From NCBI GenBank assembly GCA_009602735.1, contig WELA01002297.1, positions 813,875 to 877,874 on the forward strand: a stretch of DNA of 64,000 nucleotides. Reading direction: 5' to 3'. How positions within the stretch are numbered: the first letter of the stretch is position 1; every line of letters begins with the position of its first letter. Positions 23,939 through 34,400 of the stretch are shown here, piece after piece. The translations under genes and the position numbers were made by a program. A model generated the notes under the pieces. The model made no database searches, was not told where the DNA came from, and saw only the letters and a program-made list of their open reading frames with translations. This DNA comes from Mesotaenium endlicherianum (lineage: Eukaryota > Streptophyta > Zygnematophyceae > Zygnematales > Mesotaeniaceae).

Positions 23939-24967
23939 CTACCGGCGCTGTCCGTTTTTTGACAACTTATTGGGGCATGAGAGTGCACGATGGCCCTTTT
24001 CCTTGCAATAAAAGCATAGTCCAGTTGTCATGAGAGCTTCTTTTTCAGCTGGGGAGAGTCTTGCTTTCACTCCTTGCTGGTTTCTTGCATCATAAGTGTC
24101 ATTGGAGGGTCTTCCACTCTTTCGGGCAGCCGCGGGGTCCCTTTTAATAACTCCAATTTCCATGGGTGTGGGTCCAGATTCGGATGTGGAAGGGGCTGCG
24201 TACATTCGCGTCGCCGGTACCCGTGAAGATGGAGGCACGGAGTGCTTGAAATCCAAGGTATCCATCTTTTGGGCCACTTCAATGATCTTTGTGAAGTCCG
24301 TCAAGTCGCGTAATTCCACTTCCTTTGCCACCTTGGGCTTGAGGCCAAAGATGTAGCGGTCAATCTTCTCCTCGAGAAACATGTTGGGGATCTCAAGAGT
24401 GAGGGCGTGAAATCTGGATGTATACTCTTGAACGGACGTCGTTTGCTTGAGATGGTGGAGCTTTCTTCGGGTAATCTTGTCCGTATTGATGGGCATGAAT
24501 TGCTTCTTGAGGGCCTCACAACAATCTGCCCATCTTGCATATGATGGTGGGGGCTCTTGGCCGAGCATGGGGTGCACCATAACTTGATATATAGCTGCTT
24601 GATAGTTACGCCACCATGATGTTGCTGCTCCTCTAAGTAAGGTAACGGCAAAGGGAACGTAGTCCTCCTCGGGTACTTCAAGGAACGCAAGGTACGTCTC
24701 CACTTGGTAGAGCCATAAATTCAGGTTGGCACCTTTCCCAGGGTTGAAAGTGTCGGCTTAGCCGGACTTGATGAGTTTCCTTGCTCTGGTTGGCTCTTGT
24801 GGAGGCGCTTGAGCCGGGGCTGGATTTTGAGCATTGCTTGCAATAGGGGCAACCATGGCAGCCATAGCTTCTCTCGACGCTTGCACGGTTGCTTCATAAG
24901 TGGCCAAGCCCACTCGGTTGTGGACGGTCAGTAGGAAGGCTGCCCACTCATTTGCGGGACCTCCTTG
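23939..24967 (-). pseudogene. B1 gag fragment
   Basis: Gag core and zinc knuckle ([15 protein letters not shown]) closely match B2. The N-terminal part is missing at the truncation, and a TAA replaces a lysine codon at about 24756-24758 in 'ccggctaagccgac'. The frameshift heptamer AAAAAAC (23954-23960 in plus coordinates) and its hairpin are retained. Confidence 0.9.
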
Positions 24968-25945
24968 TCAACAATATCCATGGACTGGGTGGTATTACTA
25001 CCAAGAACTGCAAATGGGCATGATTCTATAGTGGTAGTAGTGGAAAAATTGACAATAATGGTCATTTTCATCCCCACCACCGTCCAGGTGACTGCACTCG
25101 AAACTGCGAGACAGTTCTTCAACCATGTAGTATGCCAACATGGGCTCCCCTCTCATGTTATCTCAGACATAAACTCTAAATTACATCTACATTTCAAAGA
25201 GCTTTAATGGAGTTAATGGGAGTCAAACAACTGCTCAGCACAGCCAACTACCCTCAGACTGATGGGCAGACTGAAAGAATTAACCGAGTTCTGCAAGAGG
25301 TGCTGAGAGCGTATATTAACCAAAAACAAGATAATTGGGATGACCTGTTGCCTCAAATTCAGTTTGTGGTCAACAGTGCGGTGCACGCGTCAACAGGAAA
25401 GACCCCTTTTGAACTCAGTTTGGGTAGAGTCTCTAAGTCTCCTTCAGATGTGCTAGGGGAGTCGTTAACTTACCCTGAGGGGATTGACAATCGGGTGTCT
25501 CTCCAGCTAACTCAGGAGTTTGCTGACACGCTGTCAGAAGTCCAACACAATCTGCACAAAGCCCAAGAAAATCAACAAAGATACGCTAAACAACACCGAC
25601 GGGACCTGACATTTTCAAAGGGGGATTTGGTCAAACTGCATTCTCAACACCTGTACCCACTTGGTGTGGTCAAGAAAAAGCCTGGTCCGGTCTGGGTCGG
25701 TCCATATTCGGTGGTGCGCCGTGTCAATCAGAACGCTTACATACTGAACATGTCAGCAGAATACAAGGATCACCCAATCTCCTGGAATCGTTCATCAAAG
25801 GTGACACACTGTTCACAGGTCGGTTACCTGTCCAACCGGGACCACCCTGAGGAACATGAGGTTGAGGAGATTTTAGACGCTCGCTCTGTCCGTCGATCAT
25901 CTAAATATGTCATGAAGTACCTGGTCAGATGGAAGGGTTACGATG
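24968..25945 (+). pseudogene. A1 integrase/chromodomain fragment
   Basis: Matches family A pol from the integrase catalytic core (MDWVV.LPRTANGHDS) through DGQTERINRVLQ and the chromodomain (EVEEILDARSVRRSSK..). It has lesions relative to A2: a stop near 25207 and a small deletion before the chromodomain. It ends at GGTTACGATG, where the A3 LTR is inserted; the missing end resumes at 41280. Confidence 0.9.
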
Positions 25946-26667
25946 TGAAATGAATTCGACTTACCAAATAGGCGATTAACAATTAATGAAGATCGTTATA
26001 TCAGCAAGTAATCTTTATGGTATTTTCTGTTAACTGGTTAAACGGCAAAGGACAACACACTAGCAGGGAACAATACTCGTAAGTCAAATGCGAGTAAACT
26101 AGCATCAATAATGCAATCAGTAAAACTCATACATAAGCAAGGTTAGAAGACAGTGCGTATCAATGGCTTCTCGCCTTGGATTCAGATCTCTCTCAGTAAG
26201 CTGTACAAGAGAGTTGGCCTCGTTTCCAAATGCCGAACTCGAGAGCAATGCCTAGCATATGTACATGGAATGAGTTTACTGTTCAACGGCCAGTGCGATG
26301 GCACCGCCTACCCGGGAGTTAACCACGTTGGTAGGACCTCGGTTAACCAAATCCACCGCCATCTCCCATCATCCCGAATCGCCATCCATCCTAAGGATGT
26401 CATCTGGCCATTCATCTAGCATATCACACTGAGATGCATATCGAGGCAGTTCGCTGCTACCGAGTACGGAAGTCAGCTGGCTGTCAAAGAATGTGTCAGC
26501 AAGCTGACTTAAGCTGACTCCAGCCTGCTGCTTCCGGCTGAGTCATTGAACTGATATTAAATATAAAGTCCAGCAGACTGATTATCAACTAGAGTTCAGT
26601 AGGCTGAACTTAATTAACTATTATATTTAAATGAATATTATATCTCTTAATATACTAATTCATCACA
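25946..26667 (-). repeat. A3 3' LTR
   Basis: Family A LTR ending TTCATCACA. On its internal side the reverse complement of the polypurine tract AAGTTGGAGGGAT (26668-26681 region) and the conserved hairpin (TGTTGTCG/CGACAACA) are visible. Confidence 0.9.
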
Positions 26668-26739
26668 ATCCCTCCAACTTAACTTGTTGTCGCCTCGACA
26701 ACATTAAACTGCAGAAGTCTTTAATCAGGGAACTGAACC

Positions 26740-28921
26740 TGACCAGCCTCCCCCACTGACTACCTATTCAGCCTGTCACCTAGGGGGTTGTTCCTGGGGC
26801 TTCAAGATCAGGAGACGGAGATCTGGACCTAGATCTGGACAGCCCTCTAGGTCTGTCAGCTGGCCTTCTAAAGAACCCCGTTTGTTCTAAAGTTGGGCCC
26901 CGAGGAGAACAAAGGATAGTAGCCTGCTCTTCAACCACTTAAGTGTTGATCCCCACATAGACAGGCATTCCAGTAGGATGCTGAAATACATTGGCAAGAG
27001 GTACATGTCCCTGAGCGAAGGGGGAGGCTGGCGGCCCTCTTCTGAAACCCCTGTCTTCTGGGGATTTCTGCCTGTGTCTGCTGCCAAGTGAGATCAGCTT
27101 CTTCCCCTGCTTGGGCAGGTGTTGTGAAATAGATAGGTAAAGTACTTAGTAAAATAGAATACTTTATCTATTCAAGACAAGGATCTTTCAACACAAGTGG
27201 TAGCTTCTTGAAGAAGAGATGGCTTCTTGAAAGTTAATATATCTGGATTTTGGCAAGTACAAGAGTGATTCTGGAATGTCTTTCTATGTTCTAGCTCTTG
27301 TTTATATACTTGCTACATAAGTAATTTCTAGAAAGGTGTGTGTTGATGTGTTGGCACCCAACACATCCCAAAACTTGCCACCTCTTTCTAAAATGCTGTA
27401 CACATGTCCTTTTGACCTAAAAATGGCACATTTGACTTTTGCCACATGGAGTTCTTCTAGGTCTTTCCTCTAACTTCAAAAATGCCTTGAGGGTTCAAAG
27501 GACATGAACCAAGTTACGAGAGTACCTATTCACACTTGAATCCACACAATACTACTCCAAATATATTTGAAAATATTAAAATATATGCAAATTAATACAT
27601 AATAACTCAAATCACTACAGCAGGTGGGCTGGGGGAGCGAGTGCGGGGTTCAATTGCCTCCATGACGGGGATCACGTTCCATATACCTGATCTTGGTTCC
27701 TTAGGAAGTGCCCCTGCTCGCCCCTGGGTCTCCTGAGTACCAGCTCCTGATGCTTCTCCTCTGCCTTGTTCTTCTTCCTCATCCCCCTCATCCTCCTCCT
27801 CCGAGAGAGTAGGAGTCTTGTCAACTAAGTCGTCTTGCTCTCTGGTAGACATGGAGTAGTCTATTGATCTCCCTTTCTTAGGGCGCGCTGGGGGTTGCTT
27901 GGCCTTCAGCCTGCTGATATCTATCCGGCCTGCATTCTTCGCCCATTTGACGAAGGCATGCTCTCCCTTAGAGAAGTAGTCCCTCCCCCTCCTCTTGTGC
28001 TCTTTGGTCTCTGCATTCATATTGCTCAGGCAGCCATTCAGCCTGGGGTCCCAAGGGGCAATGTGAGGTGGTAAGATGAGGCAGCCGTCTAGGCCATAGT
28101 GGAAATCGTTTGGTTGGGATCGTTTTGTTTGTGACCGTCATCCACCTCCAGTTTGTTGGCTGCTGGTAGTACTGGGATCCACGCTCAGCCTTTCTCGGTT
28201 TACATGGGAACCAGTGGAGAGAGAACATCTGCTGTCCTGCCTCCCTGGCCAAGTACTCCCAGCTCCTTCTCTCAACTTCATTGTAAGCTGGCAATAGTGT
28301 GAGGTAGAATACCGCATCCTTAAAGCTATCGAGCCGCATGCTCACCATCCTGATGAGTCTCTGATCTCCCACTATTCTCGATATTGGGACAGGCTTGTTC
28401 TCTGTATCATCGGCAAGGTACCGGGCCTGCTCTGCTGTATAGCCAACCATCTTGGCGTAATCCTCGTAGAGGACCACACCAGTGTGTGTCTCAATGTACC
28501 TATCCAGTGCTGCAGCTCCTTCCCTCTGTAGCAGTGTTGTCTGTTCCATCTTGTTGATCTCCTAGGCTGCCAGCAATGCTTCCTTCAGGTTATCAAAGTT
28601 TTGGCCACCCACCACAGTATACCTGTAAGTGGCCAAGCTCTTCTGCCTGTCCGCTTCAGCCTTTTTCCTTCTCTCCTCCTCTGCCGCTGCCGCTTCTTCT
28701 TGTTGTTTCTTCTGTCTCTCCTCCTCAGCTTTCCTGAGGTTTTCCGCTTCTTGATCCTTCTTCCTCTGTGCTTCTTCTGTCGCCTCTTGTTGTTTGCGGA
28801 CCCTTTCTTGTTCTCTCCTGGTGAGGGTCGTCGCCGCCAGCTCCTTCTGGTATTGCTCCATTGTCCTCCTGGCTTCTTCTGCCTTGCGCTTTTTGTCCTC
28901 CTTTTGTGTGGTGGGAGCCAT
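26740..28921 (-). pseudogene. A3 ORF3 pseudogene
   Basis: Family A third gene, N-terminus at 28921 (MAPTTQKEDKK). It has a Lys/Glu-rich coiled-coil stretch, then the conserved core (AYNEVERRSWEYLAREAG, HWFPC, WRWMTVTNK), a basic FSKGEHAFVKWAKN segment and an acidic tail (SEEEDEGDEEEEQ). A TAG at 28562-28564 replaces a CAG glutamine codon present in the A1 copy, a frameshift follows WRWMTVTNK near 28120, and a family B solo LTR (27120-27619) interrupts the tail. Function unknown. Confidence 0.82.
27120..27619 (-). mobile_element. Solo LTR, family B, nested in A3 ORF3
   Basis: 500-bp reverse-oriented B LTR (first bases TGTTGTGAAA, one change from canonical; end TCACTACA). Flanks 27115-27119 and 27620-27624 are both GCAGG, a perfect target duplication. 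Inserted after A3. Confidence 0.93.
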
Positions 28922-29135
28922 ACTGAACATGTAACCAGGGCACAAGTTAGTAGGATATCGACCTTTGTCCTAGAAGTTGCAGGAAGGGAGTAAGTTCGTA
29001 TTAGTATGGTGTATTCGTTCCTGTTTACCTTACAGGGTGATTGCCAGGAGTTGACGTAGTTGCGGTGCGCTAGACATATACGTATGAATGTGTTTTCAGG
29101 TGTGTTAAGTGATGTATGGCTGTGCGAGGGCCTTT

Positions 29136-29595
29136 TGAAATGAATCGACTTACCAAATAGGCGATTAACAATTAATAAAGATCTTCATATCAGCAAGTAA
29201 TCTTTATGATATTTCCGTTAACTGTTTTAACGGCAAAGGACAATACACTAGCAGTGAATAATACTCGTCAGTCAAATGAGAGTAAACTAGCATCAATAAT
29301 GCAAATCAGTAAACTCATACATAAGCAAGGTTAGAAGACAGTTGGTATCAATGGCTTCTTGCCTTGGATTCAGATCTCTCTCAGCAAGCTGTCCAAGAGA
29401 GTTGGCCTCATTTCCAAATCCGAACTCGAGAGCAATGTCTAGCGTATGTACATGGAATGAGTTTACTGTTCAACGGTCAGTGCGATGGCACCGCCTACCC
29501 GGGAGTTAACCACGTTGGTAGGACCTCGGTTAACCAAATCCACCGCCATCTCCCATCATCCCGAATCGCCATCCATCATAGGGATGTCATCTGGC
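29136..29595 (-). repeat. Family A LTR piece, reverse orientation, ends at gap
   Basis: First 460 bp of a reverse-oriented family A LTR starting TGAAATGAATC, cut by the N run. Its private variants (ctctcatttgactgacgag in reverse complement, gctagacattgctctcgag) match 38947-39255 more closely than the piece on the other side of the gap. Confidence 0.85.
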
Positions 29596-29705
29596 NNNNN
29601 NNNNNNNNNNNNNNNNNNNNNNNNNNNNNNNNNNNNNNNNNNNNNNNNNNNNNNNNNNNNNNNNNNNNNNNNNNNNNNNNNNNNNNNNNNNNNNNNNNNN
29701 NNNNN
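29596..29705. other. Assembly gap (N)
   Basis: Run of N. The LTR fragments on its two sides are in opposite orientations, so the local order or orientation of contigs is not certain. Confidence 0.99.
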
Positions 29706-29906
29706 TTCTAACCTTGCTTATGTATGAGTTTACTGATTTGCATCATTGATGCTAGTTTACTCGCATTTGACTTACGAGTATTATTCCCTGCTAGTGTATT
29801 GTCCTTTGCCGTTAAAACAGTTAACGGAAATATCATAAAGATTACTTGCTGATATAAAGATCTTTATTAATTGTTAATCGCCTATTTGGTAAGTCGATTC
29901 ATTTCA
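29706..29906 (+). repeat. A2 5' LTR, 3' portion only
   Basis: 201 bp ending GATTCATTTCA, directly followed by the primer-binding site. The upstream two thirds fall in the gap. Confidence 0.88.
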
Positions 29907-29919
29907 GTGGTATCGGAGC
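29907..29919 (+). other. A2 primer-binding site
   Basis: GTGGTATCGGAGC immediately after the LTR, matching initiator-Met-type sites (usual TGGTATCAGAGC) except for one base. The same variant occurs in family B. Confidence 0.85.
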
Positions 29920-29940
29920 AGTTATCACAGTCTTCTTTGT

Positions 29941-31419
29941 ATGGTAAGGACAAGGTCTCAAACTAGCAACTCCCGAGACATGGAGAACCTGGATAACGAG
30001 AATGTCGAAAACCAGGCGGAAAGCCATGTAGCGGGAAACCGTACCTATTCGGAAGCAGTAGCAGATGTTGCAGCTAGGGAGGCTGCAGAGGAGGCAGCTG
30101 CTATTGCCGCAGTCGCAGCTCAGCAAGCTGAGGAGGAGAGAACCAGGCTAGAAGCTGAACAAGTAGCAAAGGCCGCTGAAGATACAGAAAGGAGGGAAAG
30201 ACAGCCAGCTGACGAGCGCACTGTCGAGGAACTCATGGCATCAAGGGCCAATGTTCTGAACCCACCTCCTGCTGTACAACTCAATGTACCCCTAGGTCAA
30301 ATACGTGACCGGCTGAATGCGGCAGGAATTGCTGCTGCAGGAGCGAGAGGGATTGTTGAGGACACTACTCAGCGAGTAGATGCCAATGCTGCTGCTGCAT
30401 TTGCTAATCTACCACCCCAAAGTGTAGACTTGGGAGCATTGTTCGTTCAGATGCAGTCGCAAATGGCGACCATGTATCAGTCCCAGCAGGAGGACAAAAG
30501 AATCATAATGTCCCTACTGCGGGACAGAGACCAACTGGGGTCTCACACCACTAGTGGTGGTGGCCGAGGGCCTAGTAAGCCCAAGCCGAAACCTCCCCAG
30601 GACTATGATCCTGAGGGAAACAGAAAATATTACCTGATCAAGTTTCTCGCGGATGTTGAGCAGTGGCTGGAGAACTACCCAGAACTGCAAGATTACGAGA
30701 AGGTCAGGCACACCGGTGCGCTACTGAAAGGCAGTGCCGCAGACTGGTGGCTTTACTGGAAGGAAGAGCGTAAGGCTCGGCAACTCGGTGACCCTACGTG
30801 GGTAGAGTTTGTCGAGAAGTTGCATGAGAAGTTTGATGTCATCAACCAGCAGGAGAAAGCTATCTATGCGATGATCTCCCTGACACTGAAGCAGACCACT
30901 TCAGTTGCTGAGTTTGCTCAAAAGTTCCAAGAGAACATGATGAAGCAGCCAGATTTGCCAGAACGGTATAGGATAGCATACTTCAGGTATGGCTTGAAAT
31001 CCGAGGTCTCTGGTCATTTTGCTGAGAAAAAGTATGAGAAACTGGCTGACTTGATCCAGGATGCTGACGCCTGGGATCAGCAGCAGTTCAATCACAAGCG
31101 CCAGAGTAACGCTTTGGTGTCTAAGATTGTCAAAAAGCCCCACGGTTCCTACAATGCAGTTGAAGGAGACCAGGCTGAGGATAATCAGGGTGATGAATAT
31201 GAGTATGAGTACAATGCTATTCAGTCTAGAGGTAGAGGTGGTCCCTCTCGAGGTGGCTATGGAAGGGGTGGTGGTAGGACTAAGCCGAGACCAGCCTCAG
31301 CAAAATCCACTTGCTACCATTGTCAGCAGAAAGGCCACTACAGAGAACAGTGTCCGGTCAAGCACCTTCCGAAAGTTCAGAGAAATGACCAGCCTTTAAA
31401 AGACAGCAACAGTCAGTAA
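29941..31419 (+). CDS. gag: A2 gag polyprotein
   Basis: Intact 492-residue gag. Start chosen at the first ATG after the primer site, 35 bp from the LTR. The N-terminal quarter is Ala/Glu-rich and probably coiled coil (about residues 35-95). The retrotransposon gag core is at about 225-380 ([15 protein letters not shown]). A Gly/Arg-rich linker ([16 protein letters not shown]) precedes a CCHC zinc knuckle, [14 protein letters not shown], near residue 458. It forms the particle shell and binds RNA. The gene ends 18 nt past a -1 slippery heptamer that should yield Gag-Pol. Partial pseudogene copies are at 3066 (A1) and on the minus strand at 39256-40520 (A3). Confidence 0.93.
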   Translation: MVRTRSQTSNSRDMENLDNENVENQAESHVAGNRTYSEAVADVAAREAAEEAAAIAAVAAQQAEEERTRLEAEQVAKAAEDTERRERQPADERTVEELMASRANVLNPPPAVQLNVPLGQIRDRLNAAGIAAAGARGIVEDTTQRVDANAAAAFANLPPQSVDLGALFVQMQSQMATMYQSQQEDKRIIMSLLRDRDQLGSHTTSGGGRGPSKPKPKPPQDYDPEGNRKYYLIKFLADVEQWLENYPELQDYEKVRHTGALLKGSAADWWLYWKEERKARQLGDPTWVEFVEKLHEKFDVINQQEKAIYAMISLTLKQTTSVAEFAQKFQENMMKQPDLPERYRIAYFRYGLKSEVSGHFAEKKYEKLADLIQDADAWDQQQFNHKRQSNALVSKIVKKPHGSYNAVEGDQAEDNQGDEYEYEYNAIQSRGRGGPSRGGYGRGGGRTKPRPASAKSTCYHCQQKGHYREQCPVKHLPKVQRNDQPLKDSNSQ

Positions 31420-31433
31420 TTCAGTCTGACTGT
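31395..31433 (+). promoter_or_regulatory. -1 ribosomal frameshift signal, family A gag-pol
   Basis: Slippery heptamer TTTAAAA (31395-31401) sits in the correct phase (T TTA AAA in gag codons). A 7-nt spacer follows, then an 8-bp perfect stem ACAGTCAG (31409-31416) / CTGACTGT (31426-31433) with a 9-nt loop. The -1 frame is open from the slip point into pol. Sequence-based inference; efficiency untested. Confidence 0.8.
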
Positions 31434-34400
31434 GAGGATGCTATAGATAGTGAGTCGTCACTAGCTGCCCTCGTAGCAGGTATTATGGGTCCTGCTGAAC
31501 TGGATTCACTATGCATGCCTGACAACCAGATAAAGGAGACCATCAGCAATATGGACGTCCAGAGAGTGCACACTCTGGATGCTCTTGTTCCACCTGATGT
31601 CCAACATTTCTTTGCTACGTCAGGAGAACAATGCGAAAGTCAGGAAAAGACAGTCCCCCCTATCCTACTGCATTGCATGATTGCAGGTAGGAAGGTGAGG
31701 GCATTTGTTGACGGAGGGGCGTCACATACTTTTATCCACAAGGACTTAGTTAAGCGGCTAAGGCTGCCTACTGTCACCCAAGGGAATAGAAAAATATTCC
31801 TTGGAGATGCCTCAAGTATCCCGGGAGGAGTTATAACCAAGCCTATTGAGGTCCAGTTAGGTTCTGGCATTGCAGTTCTAACTGAAACGCTTACATTTGA
31901 GGTACTCAACACTGGCTTTTATGATCTCGTGCTAGGCAGGTCCTGGCTTAATAGACATCAAGCTGAAGTGTGTTGGAGCAGAGGTACAGTTAAAGTGAGA
32001 GGAGCCAGTGATGGGCAGACTGACTTGGCACCCACCAGTGCTCTTCCTCTTGTCCTGTGTGGATGGCAAATGAAGGAAAAGAAGAGGCTTCCAGAAGGAT
32101 GCAAGTTGCTGAATGCAATGGAGTTCGTCAAAAGCTGGAACCAGAAGGAGGACAGAATGTTCTGTCTGCTGCTAAGAGAGGTACCTCTTCAACCTGAAGA
32201 AGTGGTTGAGAAAAAGGTAAGCCCTCCGAAGCACCCTACTGCTGCAAAACTTGTTGCTCAGTACACTGATATATTTAATATGCCTCCAAGACTACTCCCT
32301 AAGAGGGAAGTAGATCATAGGACTGATTTATTACCTGGGAGTCAACCACCTTGGCAACGCACTTATGGCTTGTCTTATGTGGAGAGCGAGGAGTTGAAAA
32401 CACAGATTGCAGAGCTTGAGGAAAATGGTTATATTTCTCCCAGTAAATCACCTTACGGCGCACCCATCCTATTTGTTAAGAAAAAGGATGGCAGTATGCG
32501 GATGTGTGTGGATTACAGAGCCCTGAACAGAATTACAGTAAAGAACAAGTATGCTTTACCCAGGATCAAAGACTTGCTTGATACCCTGTCTGGTGCTAAG
32601 GTGTTCAGTAAGATAGATCTCAAGAGTGGTTATCATCAAATCAGAATTGCTGAGGGGGATGAACACAAGACTGCATTCCGTACACGTTATGGACACTATG
32701 AGTTCAACGTGAAACCATTTGGACTGACTAATGCTCCTGCGACCTTCATGGGTGCTATGAATGACATTTCCAGACCTTATTTGTATAAGTTTGTGCAGGT
32801 TTTCCTGGATGATATTTTAATTTTCTCTAAAGATGAAGCTCAGCACGCTGAACACTTAAAGACAGTCCTGGACACTCTAAGAACGAATCACTTATATGCT
32901 AAAATGAGCAAGTGTGATTTCTTTAAGGAAAGTATTGAATTCTTAGGCCACGTTGTCAGTAAAGAGGGCATCAGTGTGGATCCTAAGAAAGTCCAGACCA
33001 TAAGGGACTGGCCAGTACCACAGTCTGTCTCTGAAGTTAGATCCTTCCTCGGGTTGGCTAACTACTATAGGAGATTTATTGAGAATTATTCCACAAAGGC
33101 CAGTAAACTGACTGACCTTACTAAGAAAGACATCGGGTGTGTGTGGGGGGAAGAGCAGCAGGCTGCCTTCCAGACCCTTAAGGATGCCCTTTGTTCTGCC
33201 CCAGTGCTAGCCGTGTATGACCCCAGCAAACCGGTGCAGGTGGTTACTTGAAATGAATCTTGCTTAATCAATATTAATATATTTCATTTAAATATAAAAG
33301 ATCAGAGATAGGTGGAAGCGTGTGAAATCAGGGAGCGATCTTTGCCCTTATAATGAATTCCGTTTACTCATCTATAGTCCTTGACTCACTTATCGTAGTG
33401 TGCCATAGTTGCACACGAATACAAGGCACAAGAAAGAGGCGAGCTTGAGGACTAGAGCTTCTCCTTTAGAAAAACCTGACCTCTTGCCTACCAGGCATAC
33501 AAGCATGTGTAAGCACATACACAACATCAGGGACTGAATAGCAAAGGCGCTCTCATTCAGATGACCATAAAGTAGCTAAAACACATCCCACTGACTTAGG
33601 TGCAAAAACCATGGAATCTGTCTGCTGTGTGACCCCGAAATGTCAGAGGGCATAACTCTGTCAATACTACTCCAAATTGAGCAAACTCAACGGCAACGGA
33701 TGCATCTTGACGAGACCTTTCTGAAATGTTCTAGTTTCCTCCAAATGAAGCGCAAACGAAGCAGCCATGGCAATTTCCGTGAAGGCTGGTCATTAGAACA
33801 AACCCAAAAAGTGCACACATCACTTGCAAGTAGAAATCCGACTGTAAAGCCTACTGTCCAGAATGAGGGACCACGAGATCCCAGCCTGCTATGAACCTAG
33901 TGACCACCTGGTTGACCACGGCGCAAGGTGCGCCGTTTCGTGGGAAACACGTTAAGTTGGGACCCACGGATCTAGGTCTAACGACCATATTAATTGGTCG
34001 GTTGACTGAAGTCCTAATAGTTCAGTTGACTAACGACGGCTCCGCCTACCCAGGAGTTAACCATACTGGTAGGACATCGGTTTACCGAATCTCAGTCGAC
34101 CTTCCGACTTCCAGTATTCTGCGGTCACATGTGCCAATCTATAATAATAATCTAATTGAACGTATCTATCCTCAGCGTACTGAAGCTAAGTATACTGACT
34201 AATATCAAGCGAGCTTACTATATGTCAACCTACTGATATTACATCCTATATATAACTGATATATGAATCTCAGCAAACTATACTATGATACAAAAGTCAT
34301 CCTGTTGACCTTCTCAACAAAGTCAGCAAACTACACTGTGATACACAAGTCATCCTGCTGACCTTTTTGACAAAGTAAGTAAACTCGCATTACATTGACA

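Larger units (their letters stand above)
19094..24967 (-). mobile_element. Gypsy family B element B1, 5'-truncated
   Basis: Minus-strand chromovirus. 3' LTR at 19094-19596, non-coding 3' region to about 20316, pol and gag pseudogenes, then an abrupt end at 24967 within gag. The 5' LTR, primer site and about the first 290 bp of the internal region are absent. The truncation point joins family A integrase of A1. No target duplication can be tested because the 5' end is gone; the base run before the 3' LTR is TCTGC. Confidence 0.93.

Noticed and set aside
29364-29727. Plus-strand ORFs across the gap at 29596-29705
   Set aside because: They run through N bases and family A LTR sequence; LTR ORFs recur in every copy in both orientations and have no coding signature.
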